Below are positions 27,801 through 34,970 of a stretch of 64,000 bases of DNA, piece after piece. This DNA is from SVFI01 sp045588655 (GTDB taxonomy: Bacteria > Bacillota > Clostridia > Lachnospirales > Lachnospiraceae). Both the position numbers and the translations under genes were made by a program. The stretch is taken from the NCBI GenBank assembly GCA_045588655.1, contig JAZNEP010000049.1, forward strand, positions 1 to 64,000. Direction: 5' to 3'. Numbering within the stretch: position 1 is the stretch's first letter; each line of letters opens with the position of its first letter. A model generated the notes under the pieces. It was not told the origin of the DNA, searched no databases, and saw nothing but the letters and a program-made list of their open reading frames with translations.

Positions 27801-29472
27801 GATAAATGGTTTCATCCAATTTATAGCCTTTTGGTGCTCTTATCTCTTTCAGATAATAAGTTGCCTCTGTCAATATCTCCACATCGGAAGCCACCAAACC
27901 ATCCGCTTTTGTAGGCGATAGCTTACACAATAAATCCGTACAAGCGGCATCTTCATAGAGATAATAAGTTGCACCTTCAACTGGCTTTCCGTCATAGGTA
28001 TTCGTTTTCTTCAGCGAAAAACTACCCAGCTTAAAGTTTGATGTTACTCGTACAGTAGCCTGAGCCGACTCTACATCTTCAAAGGTTTCAAGAAATGTGA
28101 TTTTCTGCTGTGATACTACTGTCGGTGTCCACTTACGTCCACCCTTTTCATTCGAGTAAGCCTTTGCCTTTACCTTAATTGTGCTTCCATTTGCCTGAAT
28201 CTTTGCAAGTGCTTCCGCATTACAATAAAGATAAAAGTTTGAAGAAGCCTTACTTGCATCCGTTTGTGCAACACAAATATCATACTTCTTAAGATCATCT
28301 GGATTTTCAATCTCACTGGCATCTGTCTTAATCTCGCCAACCGTCAGACCGGATGGTGCACCTGTAATCGTGTACTTTACATTCGTAATACTACCAGACT
28401 TGGTACGCACGAATTTATCCGCACTTCGATACAAACCATCTCCCATATCCTTCCACTCACTTTTCTTAGGTGAAATGGAATATGTGATGGACTTTGTCAG
28501 ACCATTATCCGCATACTCTGAACTATCACATTTCTTTGCATCTTCAACGAGTGAAGCAATCTTTTTATACACGTTGCTTCCATCATTATAATAGCTTAAT
28601 CCAACCTCACCATTCAAAACGTGAATTGCAGCACTCGTAATGAAGTAATCTGCGTTTGCAGAACCTGCCGAATACTTATCATTATGACAAGTACCACCTA
28701 ATGTTCTCGCACCATTCACAAGACAGTAGGTAATTTCAGGTTGCACCTTTGAACTGGAAGCCGACACACTACCACTCGTTGTATTCTTATTAAGGTCCAT
28801 GCAGAATACTAAGCACTTATAATAATCTCCACTTGTAGAAATATACTTCACACCCATTCTTCTGCCACAGTATGACACATATCCGCTGTAAGAAACCTTC
28901 ATACTGTCATCGGCAGTTGCCGAAGCCTTTAGCACCGATACTGAAGACATCATAATTCGTAATGGTTCTTCCGATTCTACAATCTCACCTTTCGCCAGCT
29001 CTCCTTCCTCTGGCTCTCCTTCTTCACTCTCTGTTGCATCACCAGACGCAGTATTTTCAGATACTGTTTCCGGTTCACGCACCGAAATCACACGATGAAC
29101 CAAATATGCTTCTTTACCACTTACTGGTGTAACCTTGTAATAAGTGTCATACTCACCTACTACAGTTCCATCAAAGCTACCTTTATCGGCATAGTAGGAT
29201 ACGTCCACTCTGGTTTCATCAAAGGATAATCCGTCTCTGCTCTCAATCACGTCAAATCCATAATTGACAGCAACAATAATGTCCTCCGCCACTACTACTT
29301 CATCTGCTTCCAAGTCTGTTCGCACTGTGGCATCATATACCTTTAATTCCTCTGTATCAGCCTCATTTACGTCTGAAGCAAATACCATTGAGCCATTCGG
29401 TGGCATAACTGCGCAAAGGCTTAAAATGACCGCCATAAGCATAGCTGTTATTCGTTTCTTTTTCTTATTCAT
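24838..29472 (-). CDS. Large LPXTG-anchored SpaA/Cna-B repeat surface protein with N-terminal thioester-type domain
   Basis: The 1,544-residue secreted protein is the main cargo of the element. It has a signal peptide (about 1-35: a lysine run, then MLMAVILSLCAVMPP). A thioester-type domain follows around 205-300, with the cysteine in VFCMD near 220 and AAIHVLNG later. Nine SpaA/Cna-B-like repeats span about 480-1490; each ends in an E-box motif such as YYLKEIRAPKGY, YHIKEIKESYGY or YVKEIESPSGY. The C-terminus is a sortase signal: LPQTGG near 1509, a membrane helix, then KRRKKRK. A host-binding adhesin or pilus role is inferred; no sortase gene is in the window. The start at 29472 is favoured by AAGGA 8 nt upstream. 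Confidence 0.93.
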   Translation of the reverse strand: MNKKKKRITAMLMAVILSLCAVMPPNGSMVFASDVNEADTEELKVYDATVRTDLEADEVVVAEDIIVAVNYGFDVIESRDGLSFDETRVDVSYYADKGSFDGTVVGEYDTYYKVTPVSGKEAYLVHRVISVREPETVSENTASGDATESEEGEPEEGELAKGEIVESEEPLRIMMSSVSVLKASATADDSMKVSYSGYVSYCGRRMGVKYISTSGDYYKCLVFCMDLNKNTTSGSVSASSSKVQPEITYCLVNGARTLGGTCHNDKYSAGSANADYFITSAAIHVLNGEVGLSYYNDGSNVYKKIASLVEDAKKCDSSEYADNGLTKSITYSISPKKSEWKDMGDGLYRSADKFVRTKSGSITNVKYTITGAPSGLTVGEIKTDASEIENPDDLKKYDICVAQTDASKASSNFYLYCNAEALAKIQANGSTIKVKAKAYSNEKGGRKWTPTVVSQQKITFLETFEDVESAQATVRVTSNFKLGSFSLKKTNTYDGKPVEGATYYLYEDAACTDLLCKLSPTKADGLVASDVEILTEATYYLKEIRAPKGYKLDETIYPIGLEYFTLYDAEGKVIQQGKTLDVNEIPEPVGVMVQKTDSKSGVFVKGAGFAVFNDAACTQRTSMNGDGVTEVPIFYYDEDLQIAASQKFVKTQDYYYVKEVVVPDGYRDDGTVWTVTPNYGEFAILKVTNTPVRCDVTATKEDKKTGKKPQGDAKLEGALYGLYATETITYPDGRGVVSYSGDDNITSTKGTEFVSTGAKANAGALLATVKTDKDGNFNFGNLYYGKYHIKEIKESYGYQLDTTTYPVNFNEATNTHKNISLNRKVIETVKQQAFEIIKISTDGSDTQTDYVKGAEFTVKLQSEIDKVGWDKATTYDVLVTDDKGYAVSKELPFGKYLVKETKVPKDLHKTEDFTVNITEDSRTPQAWRVLNDAPFKAYIRIVKKDAESGRTILLPNVTFKIKNTDTDQYVEQKVGDKKISEFTTDETGTVTTPLRMKYGNYAVEEIMAPEGYLLSNETYPFVITKDGTVQIEEDADGEAVIEVVAENTPVKGSISVKKSGEVLTNVEYDTIVDRIMSELSDENRSVNFVYESQPLAGAVYHLIALEDIYTPDHQLGEDGKRELAVINGVPASKGAVVAELTTDENGEACISDLPLGKYQLLEITAPEGFVLCEEAKEIELSYADSSTEVVYSNSEFVNERIKTDLSLIKTDSVTTYPVAGALYGVFAKEDILNVEGEVLVNADELVDYATTNEEGVADFVTDLPLGLYYVKEIESPSGYVLDETIYDVDFSSQGQLVATITSELQVKETPIVVEVSKSDITTGKEISGAILEILDSEGNVYASWTTDGTPYQLHAMPAGEYTLRETFAPYGYLIANEVSFTVAETGEIQKVSMVDERVKGRIELHKSNDETGEPIKGVEFELRDENGKVLQTLVTDKLGYAETDLLDICTYKEDGSIDDVIKYFIVETKAAKGYILDDTVHEVVIQYDGCATETVHYQLIVTNKPKEPKLPQTGGNYNPVLFGLAGGALIGIGWYFVKRRKKRK

Positions 29473-29564
29473 AAACATCGTCCTTTCCATTGATTTGCTG
29501 CGACATCTTCCCTGCCAACTCACACAATGCCGGAAAGAACTATTTTTCCGGCTTTCTGTGCAAG

Positions 29565-29590
29565 AAAAAAGACGCGCCTATTGGCACGTC
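29565..29590 (-). terminator. Rho-independent terminator upstream of the surface protein gene
   Basis: On the minus strand, GACGTGCC-AATA-GGCGCGTC (one G-T pair) is followed by TTTTTT. It lies about 40 nt after the 32-residue ORF and about 95 nt before the surface protein ATG. A second hairpin (GCCGGAAA/TTTCCGGC, 29529-29552) lies in the remaining leader. Together they isolate or attenuate surface protein expression from the partition operon. Confidence 0.75.
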
Positions 29591-29630
29591 TCCTTACCCA
29601 TAAGCCGGTTCGCATCCCGGTCTTCCCTTA

Positions 29631-29729
29631 TTAAATTGCCATTCGTCTATGGTATGCTAACATACGTCCCATACGACGAATATCAAAATGATACATCTTT
29701 TCAAAGTATCTTAGCATTCTCTTTTCCAT
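29631..29729 (-). CDS. 32-residue basic ORF
   Basis: The ATG at 29729 is preceded by AGGAGG with 8 nt spacing, the best ribosome binding site in this region. The product (MEKRMLRYFEKMYHFDIRR then methionine/arginine-rich) is basic and ends at TAA 29631. It lies between the ParR-like gene and a terminator, so it would be the last gene of the partition operon. The function is unknown. Confidence 0.5.
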   Translation of the reverse strand: MEKRMLRYFEKMYHFDIRRMGRMLAYHRRMAI

Positions 29730-29752
29730 TAACCTCACCTCCTATTTTTGAA

Positions 29753-30193
29753 TCAGCTCCACTTCATAATGTCCTCCATCATTTCATCTGTTGGTGCATT
29801 TTCTGGAATATCATTATCTTTATCAGCAGAAACTGACAGATTAATTTGTGGCACGGAACTAATTTGTTGTGTTCCAATATTAAAACTATTCAAGCCTGCT
29901 TTCATAAAAACAGCAAGAAACTCCTGATACAATTCCATTCGAATTTCACTCTTTATTTGTTCTAATCTCGTCTCCAATTCTTTCTCAGTAACACCACCAT
30001 TGCTTCCAGACAAAAACGGACTATTCTCTGCATTCATACCATTGATATATGCATCAATCGCATTTTTAATGAACTTATTCCTAGACTTATGAATGTCTAA
30101 ATTCAATTCATTAAGAGCTTTATATAAGCGTCTATCACGTTCATCTACTAAAGAAAAACGTACGATTGCCTGCACGCTGTCTTTTCTAGCCAT
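29753..30193 (-). CDS. ParR-like partition adaptor
   Basis: The 146-residue protein has a ribbon-helix-helix-like N-terminus (about 1-50, including ALNELNLDIHKSRNKFIKNA), a helical middle and a disordered C-terminal tail. It lies 12 bp downstream of the actin-like gene, exactly where ParR, the centromere-binding adaptor of a type II (ParM) partition system, would be. The assignment rests mainly on this pairing and on the RHH-like start. Confidence 0.75.
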   Translation of the reverse strand: MARKDSVQAIVRFSLVDERDRRLYKALNELNLDIHKSRNKFIKNAIDAYINGMNAENSPFLSGSNGGVTEKELETRLEQIKSEIRMELYQEFLAVFMKAGLNSFNIGTQQISSVPQINLSVSADKDNDIPENAPTDEMMEDIMKWS

Positions 30194-30205
30194 ACGCTCC
30201 TCCTA

Positions 30206-31126
30206 TCATTCCTTAGTTAATACTCTCTCCAAGTAATGCTTTGCTAAATACTCATAACCTTTCGCATTTGCTCTTACATCATCAATATAGGAAATGTTCT
30301 GTCGGTTCATTTCACCATACCTTTTCATTACTCCTGCTCCACCACCTACAAAAGTTATCGGTGTAAGTTCCATGTTATAACCAAGTTCACGAATGTTATA
30401 GTAAATCTGCTGACAATACTCGCGTAATTTATTCTCAATAATCACACGATATTTCTCCGGCAAGTGTTCTGCGCCATTCAAAATAACTTGTAAGATATCA
30501 TGTTCATCAATCTCCTCATTAAGTTGTTTCACACATTCCTTATTAATTTCCTTCATGCAAGTAATAATACCATGCGGTTGTGTAATACATACTGACTCAT
30601 CCGGCGAACGGTTGATAATCGGCATAATATCTACAGTCCAACTTCCAATATCTACCACTAACTGTTTCTGTGGGAAGAGATATAATCTGTCAGCTACTGC
30701 TCCATAACACTGCGGATATACCGAAATGCGTTCGATTGTAATATGATAATTTCTTTTCTCATACTTGAATGTCACGCCTTTGTTCTGACTCAGATATTTA
30801 ATAAAATCATCTTTCTCCTCACCAAAACGTGTCAGCGGAAGTCCGACTGCAAGAAATACTCCTGCCTTTTGAACCTTTCTAATCGAAAGCTCTTTTGCAA
30901 TAGCGGCTAAAGTAAGTAGATAGTAATTTTCATCCTCAACCTTTGTAGATTTTACTTCTAACCTTTTTCCGCCAATTTTATAAATTTTACCATTGTACTC
31001 AAGCGTATCGTTATACATCGCTGGAGCTGTAGAAATTTCTTTAACACCTGAAGTAAACACTTCATGAAATGTTTTCATGTTTGCCCAACCATGATCAATA
31101 CCTAATACGATTGTATTTTTATCCAT
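30206..31126 (-). CDS. ParM/Alp-like actin-family segregation ATPase
   Basis: The 306-residue protein has the actin/Hsp70 ATPase fold signatures: phosphate 1 motif VLGIDHGWANMK near 6-17, phosphate 2 motif LVVDIGSWTVD near 157-167, and the adenosine motif TFVGGGAG near 262-269. It should form filaments that separate copies of the excised circular element when bound to ParR on a centromere. This would stabilise the ICE while it is extrachromosomal. GGAG lies upstream of the ATG. The 496-bp region upstream holds an RNA candidate rather than obvious short centromere repeats. Confidence 0.9.
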   Translation of the reverse strand: MDKNTIVLGIDHGWANMKTFHEVFTSGVKEISTAPAMYNDTLEYNGKIYKIGGKRLEVKSTKVEDENYYLLTLAAIAKELSIRKVQKAGVFLAVGLPLTRFGEEKDDFIKYLSQNKGVTFKYEKRNYHITIERISVYPQCYGAVADRLYLFPQKQLVVDIGSWTVDIMPIINRSPDESVCITQPHGIITCMKEINKECVKQLNEEIDEHDILQVILNGAEHLPEKYRVIIENKLREYCQQIYYNIRELGYNMELTPITFVGGGAGVMKRYGEMNRQNISYIDDVRANAKGYEYLAKHYLERVLTKE

Positions 31127-31198
31127 AAAATCATCTCCTTCATTTTTGTTGTAATATTATTTCAACATATATGGGTTTTATAATTAAAATAATAAGTA

Positions 31199-31440
31199 TG
31201 TGTACGCCTACTAATCATAGTCCCTCTAACGCCCCGTACACATGGGAATTGCAAATAAGTAGCTTTCGCTTCACGACGCCCTACACTGTAGCACTATCTC
31301 CTCTATTGCCATTTCGAGGATAAGGACTTTCGCCCTCTGTGGTTTATTATCCTTCTGCAATACCCTTTACCCTTTTACCAAGCCTACATCCTGTTTCTCG
31401 TTCTTCATTTCTCAATCCATCGAACTACTAATGTGAAAAC
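31199..31440 (-). ncRNA. Structured RNA candidate upstream of parM, possibly HEARO/omega-RNA-like
   Basis: The gap 31127-31622 contains no gene but, read on the minus strand, folds well. A long-range helix pairs GGGTATTGCA (31365-31356) with TGCAATTCCC (31253-31244), 9 of 10 pairs. Inside it are GGATAA/TTATCC (31352-31347 with 31323-31318) capped by GGGCGAAAGTCC, and AGCGAAAGCT (31270-31261); both have GAAA tetraloops. At the 3' end a perfect TGTGTACG/CGTACACA stem (31242-31235 with 31206-31199) closes 28 nt. The overall look resembles HEARO/omega RNAs of IscB elements, but no IscB gene is next to it, so this family name is tentative. The rest of the gap (31441-31622) shows only a CATAATT/AATTATG repeat. 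Confidence 0.6.
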
Positions 31441-31622
31441 AGTGATAAACAACTCTACCGGAGAGTACCCCAGAATTTTTACTTTGCATAATTGCACCAA
31501 ATTATGGATTTGCAATTGATATTCAGTTGTAATGTCCTTATCAATCGGACAATCACATTCTATATCAAATACCTAACAATCTAAAGGGACTACACTGGTG
31601 CATTTTTTTAAAATCGAACCAA

Positions 31623-31895
31623 TTATTGGTTTTTTTTACTTCTTTCCTCTTTAATTCTTTTATACACATGTTTAGGTAGTGGTACTGGTTCTTCACGAAA
31701 CTGCTCAATAAACGCCTCAAATATCTCCGTATTCACTAATGCGGTTGCACCAATTTTATATACAGCTCCTGCTTCTCTTGCAAAACTCATAAAAGTCGTT
31801 TTCCCCATCCCGTATATAATTTTACCTTCTGCTGCATTAACATATTTTTTCATAACTTCTTTTGTATCTGAATAACACTTATACGAATATGACAT
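31623..31895 (-). CDS. DUF6462-like small DNA-binding-type protein (third copy)
   Basis: The 90-residue protein holds one domain of the DUF6462 type: a GKIIYGMGKTTFMSFAREAG helix-turn-helix-like half, then AVYKIGATALVNTEIFEAFIEQF. The pattern resembles excisionase/AlpA-like winged helices. It is the third gene of a tight operon and begins 1 nt after the stop of its neighbour. DNA binding and a role in excision control are inferred. The C-terminus is basic. Confidence 0.75.
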   Translation of the reverse strand: MSYSYKCYSDTKEVMKKYVNAAEGKIIYGMGKTTFMSFAREAGAVYKIGATALVNTEIFEAFIEQFREEPVPLPKHVYKRIKEERSKKNQ

Positions 31896-31896
31896 T

Positions 31897-32343
31897 CTAA
31901 TCTTCCTTTCTCCATAATGGATTTTTCATAGGTACTCGTTCTTCACGAAATTGCTCTATATATTCATCAAATAATTCTAAGCTAACAAACACTGAACCAT
32001 TGATTTTATACACAGCTCCTGCCGCTCTCGCCATTTCAATAAAGCGATGATGCCCAATGCTATAAATAATTGAACCTTCGCCTACTCGTACCAACTTCTT
32101 TTGAACATACTTTCCAGAATTAGGAACTTTATAAATATGCTTCATATATTCCTCCAATCTCTTCTTACTAATCAATACAATTCTACTAAATTTGTAGACT
32201 GCACCTGCCGCCGAAGCAAATATCATCAATTCTTCTAGATTCATAGAGAAATATTCCATCGCATCTTCTGAACGTAAAAACCTTTTATTAATACCTTCAT
32301 TATGTACATATTCTCTGACTGTTTGGTGGAGTATTGTAGCCAT
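31897..32343 (-). CDS. DUF6462-like protein with two tandem domains
   Basis: The 148-residue protein carries two copies of the domain seen in its neighbours, one at about 20-70 (AMEYFSMNLEELMIFASAAG, then AVYKFSRIVLISKKRLEEYM) and one at about 85-138 (IIYSIGHHRFIEMARAAG, then AVYKINGSVFVSLELFDEYI). Fusion of two such units suggests a pseudo-dimeric DNA-binding protein. It starts 1 nt after the first gene's stop and is followed 1 nt later by the third, so all three are coupled. Confidence 0.75.
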   Translation of the reverse strand: MATILHQTVREYVHNEGINKRFLRSEDAMEYFSMNLEELMIFASAAGAVYKFSRIVLISKKRLEEYMKHIYKVPNSGKYVQKKLVRVGEGSIIYSIGHHRFIEMARAAGAVYKINGSVFVSLELFDEYIEQFREERVPMKNPLWRKED

Positions 32344-32344
32344 G

Positions 32345-32572
32345 TCACCCCTCCTTATCTTGTTCTACTTTAAATCGCTCTAAATATGAATCTAGTATTT
32401 CAGTATTAACTAATACCAACTGATTAATCTTGTATATTGCCCCTGCTGCTTTTGCAATTTCTTGAAACTTTGAAATTCCAATAGAATAAAGTTCTACCCC
32501 CTCCTTATAACGAATAAACTTTTTCTTATTTTCTCTTGCCTCTTTATAAGAAAATCTTCCTGCTTCATCCAT
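32345..32572 (-). CDS. DUF6462-like small protein (first gene at the ICE end)
   Basis: The 75-residue protein contains one domain of the same type (VELYSIGISKFQEIAKAAG, then AIYKINQLVLVNTEILDSYL). It is the first gene of the element beside lysS. Small winged-helix proteins at ICE ends often act as excisionases or recombination directionality factors, so this role is plausible but unproven. AGGAGG lies upstream of the ATG. Confidence 0.78.
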   Translation of the reverse strand: MDEAGRFSYKEARENKKKFIRYKEGVELYSIGISKFQEIAKAAGAIYKINQLVLVNTEILDSYLERFKVEQDKEG

Positions 32573-32603
32573 AAATCATTCCTCCTTATTTTTTCTGTAA
32601 CGC

Positions 32604-32641
32604 AAAAAGGACATCTTCTAAATTACTTTAGAAAATGTCCT
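32604..32641 (-). terminator. Strong terminator in the leader of the DUF6462 operon
   Basis: On the minus strand a 15-bp stem with one mismatch (arms starting AGGACATTTTCTAAA and ending with its complement, 32641-32627 and 32622-32608) and a 4-nt loop is followed by TTTTT. It blocks read-through from lysS into the ICE. A promoter-like sequence lies just upstream of it, so it may also act as an attenuator for the DUF6462 genes. Confidence 0.85.
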
Positions 32642-32661
32642 AAAATAGTGCTTATGAAAAT

Positions 32662-32691
32662 AATATACGCATATTTCAATTCTTCAGACAA
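32662..32691 (-). promoter_or_regulatory. Putative promoter of the DUF6462 operon
   Basis: The minus strand shows TTGTCT (-35, 32691-32686), an 18-bp spacer and TATATT (-10, 32667-32662). The -35 box coincides with one of four AGACAAC/GTTGTCT motifs at this ICE end. Transcription would start about 15 nt before the leader terminator. Confidence 0.5.
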
Positions 32692-32790
32692 CATCATATT
32701 CATTCGTATAGAATTGGTAAAATGTTGTCTTTTTGTTGTCTTTTAGACAACTCAGCCACCGCAAACCCTTGATTTTGCGATGTTTTTTAG
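32686..32790. other. Probable ICE right end and junction with lysS; four GTTGTCT motifs
   Basis: Four copies of GTTGTCT or its complement lie at 32686-32692, 32724-32730, 32735-32741 and 32745-32751; the last two form an inverted repeat with a TTT centre. Such repeated motifs look like arm-type integrase or excisionase sites. The lysS stop codon (32787) lies immediately beyond, so the attachment core probably overlaps the end of lysS. No second copy of the core is visible because the other ICE end lies outside the window. Confidence 0.5.
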
Positions 32791-34391
32791 CTAAGGCTCT
32801 TCATCGTCGGGAACAACAGTACATCCCTAATCGCCTGCGAATCAGTAAGCAACATACAAAGTCTATCAATACCGTAGCCGATACCGCCGGTCGGTGGCAT
32901 ACCGAGCTCAAGTGCATACATGAAGTCTTCGTCTGTGGTGTTTGCTTCTTCGTCACCGAGAGCAAGTAATGCTTCCTGTGCCTTGAAACGTTCTCTCTGA
33001 TCGATTGGATCGTTCAGCTCTGAATAAGCGTTACACATTTCCCAACCGTTCATAAAGAGCTCAAAACGCTCTACGTAATTCGGGTCTTCCGGTTTCTTCT
33101 TCGTAAGCGGAGAAATCTCAATCGGATGATCCATTACGAATGTCGGCTGGATCAGGTGCTCTTCTACAAACTCTTCGAAGAAGAGATTCAAGATGTCACC
33201 CTTTGTATGATGAGCTTCAAATTCCACATGTTTCTCTTTCGCGATAGCTTTTGCAGCATCTGCGTCAGCAATTTCATTGAAATCAACGCCTGCATATTTC
33301 TTAACTGCATCAATCATGGTAATTCTCTCGAATGGTTTTCCCCAATCCATCTCAATGCCGTTGTAAACAATCTTTGTGGTTCCAAGCACTTCCTGTGCTA
33401 CGTAGCGGAACATGTTTTCTGTCAAATCCATCATTCCATTGTAGTCTGTGTAAGCCTGGTACAACTCCATAAGAGTAAACTCCGGATTGTGTCTTGTATC
33501 AAGACCTTCGTTACGGAATACTCGTCCAATTTCATAAACTCTCTCGAGACCACCGACAATCAGTCTCTTTAAGTACAGCTCAAGCGAAATACGAAGCTTG
33601 AAATCCTCGTCGAGCGCATTAAAATGTGTCTCGAACGGTCTCGCTGCAGCACCGCCTGCATTCGCTACAAGCATCGGAGTCTCCACTTCCATAAATCCTT
33701 CACCATCTAAATATTTACGAATGGTGCTGATAATTTTTGAACGTTTGATAAACGTATCTTTTACTTCCGCATTCATGATAAGGTCTGTGTATCTCTGGCG
33801 ATAACGTGTATCTGTATCTGTCAGACCGTGGAATTTCTCCGGAAGAATCTGTAAACTCTTGGAAAGAAGAGTCAGCTTCTCCGCATGAATAGAAATCTCA
33901 CCTGTTTTTGTACGGAATGCAAAACCGGAAATACCATAAATATCACCGATGTCAGCTTTCTTAAAATCTGCATAATCTTCTTCGCCGACTGCATCTCTTG
34001 CTACATATGCCTGAATATTTCCCTGTAAATCCTGAATGTTACAGAAAGAAGCCTTACCCATAACACGCTTAAACATCATACGACCTGCGATTGTCACATG
34101 AATCGGCTGCGCATCCATAATTGCTCTTCTTTCATTATAATCCTGCTGCAATGCTTCTCTTGCCTGTTGCTCATCTAGCCCATCCACATCCGGCGCTTTG
34201 TGATCTTTTAAAATCTCTGCTTCATGCGCTTCGTAAAGAGCTTTTACCTCCTGGGAATGATGTGTCTGGTCAAATTTGGTTATCTCAAAAGGATCTTTGC
34301 CTGCCTGCTGAAGATTTGCAAGCTTCTCGCGACGAACCTTTAACAGCTGATTTATATCCTGCTGCTGTGTATTCTGATTATTCTCTGCCAT
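32787..34391 (-). CDS. lysS: Lysyl-tRNA synthetase, class II
   Basis: The 534-residue enzyme charges tRNA-Lys. It has an OB-fold anticodon-binding domain (about 90-190) and the class II catalytic core with motif 2 (RVYEIGRVFRNEGLDTRHNPEF region near 275-295) and motif 3 (GGIGYGIDRL near 508-517). The N-terminal ~80 residues extend beyond the usual start of the OB domain. The gene begins 2 nt after greA. The final residues are FPTMKSLS rather than the more usual FPTMKP ending, and the ICE starts right after, so the last codons may derive from the integration event. Confidence 0.96.
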   Translation of the reverse strand: MAENNQNTQQQDINQLLKVRREKLANLQQAGKDPFEITKFDQTHHSQEVKALYEAHEAEILKDHKAPDVDGLDEQQAREALQQDYNERRAIMDAQPIHVTIAGRMMFKRVMGKASFCNIQDLQGNIQAYVARDAVGEEDYADFKKADIGDIYGISGFAFRTKTGEISIHAEKLTLLSKSLQILPEKFHGLTDTDTRYRQRYTDLIMNAEVKDTFIKRSKIISTIRKYLDGEGFMEVETPMLVANAGGAAARPFETHFNALDEDFKLRISLELYLKRLIVGGLERVYEIGRVFRNEGLDTRHNPEFTLMELYQAYTDYNGMMDLTENMFRYVAQEVLGTTKIVYNGIEMDWGKPFERITMIDAVKKYAGVDFNEIADADAAKAIAKEKHVEFEAHHTKGDILNLFFEEFVEEHLIQPTFVMDHPIEISPLTKKKPEDPNYVERFELFMNGWEMCNAYSELNDPIDQRERFKAQEALLALGDEEANTTDEDFMYALELGMPPTGGIGYGIDRLCMLLTDSQAIRDVLLFPTMKSLS

Positions 34392-34393
34392 GT

Positions 34394-34879
34394 TTATGCT
34401 CCTGCTCTCTGAATCTCAAGTACTTTATATTTGAAAACTCCACCCGGTGTTTCTACGGTTGCTGTCTGACCTACTTTTAATCCGATCAGCGCTTTTCCTA
34501 CCGGTGACTCGTTGGAAATCTTTCCTTTTAAGCTGTTTGCTTCTGTAGAACCAACGATTTTGTATTCTAAATCTTCTTTCTCTGTCATATCACGAATCTT
34601 AACGCGACATCCGATATTAATTTTATCAAGGTCTACTTCATCCTCGATGATAACTTCCGCGTTTTTTAAGATTTTCTCTAACTCTTCAATTCTGGCTTCG
34701 ATGTCACGCTGCTCATCTTTTGCTGCATCATATTCAGCATTTTCGGATAAGTCACCCTGTGCTCTGGCCTCTTTAATTTTGTCAGCCACTTCTTTACGTT
34801 TTACGACTTTTAAGTTTTCTAATTCGTCCTCGTATTTTTTGAGACCTTCATAGGTTAAAATGTTCTTCTTAATTTCCAT
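34394..34879 (-). CDS. greA: Transcription elongation factor GreA
   Basis: The 161-residue factor rescues backtracked RNA polymerase by stimulating transcript cleavage. The N-terminal coiled coil carries the family motif ARAQGDLSENAEYDAAKDEQ (about 40-60) with the acidic tip residues. The C-terminal FKBP-like domain has SPVGKALIGLKVG. The start at 34879 has AAAGGA 8 nt upstream; the ATG at 34888 would abut the Shine-Dalgarno site. It is followed by lysS after 2 nt, a common pairing in this family. Confidence 0.96.
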   Translation of the reverse strand: MEIKKNILTYEGLKKYEDELENLKVVKRKEVADKIKEARAQGDLSENAEYDAAKDEQRDIEARIEELEKILKNAEVIIEDEVDLDKINIGCRVKIRDMTEKEDLEYKIVGSTEANSLKGKISNESPVGKALIGLKVGQTATVETPGGVFKYKVLEIQRAGA

Positions 34880-34940
34880 GATTGTCATCCTTTCTTTGCT
34901 TTTGATGCAATATGGCGCTCTCCGCCTAATTAACTAAGAC

Positions 34941-34970
34941 ATTATAACGCACTCAAAAAGGCTCTGTCAA
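34941..34970 (-). promoter_or_regulatory. Promoter of greA-lysS
   Basis: TTGACA (34970-34965), an 18-bp spacer and TATAAT (34946-34941) are consensus sigma-A elements on the minus strand. The -10 box overlaps the stop codon of the upstream gene, so greA-lysS can be transcribed on their own as well as from the upstream operon. Confidence 0.8.

Noticed and set aside
31199..31270. Group II intron domain V and VI
   Set aside because: The GAAA hairpins lack the AGC/GUU catalytic triad helix and spacing of domain V, and no intron-encoded reverse transcriptase is present.
1..32750. Integrase, excisionase of known type, or antibiotic-resistance gene in the ICE
   Set aside because: None is seen in this part; the integrase is expected beyond the left edge.
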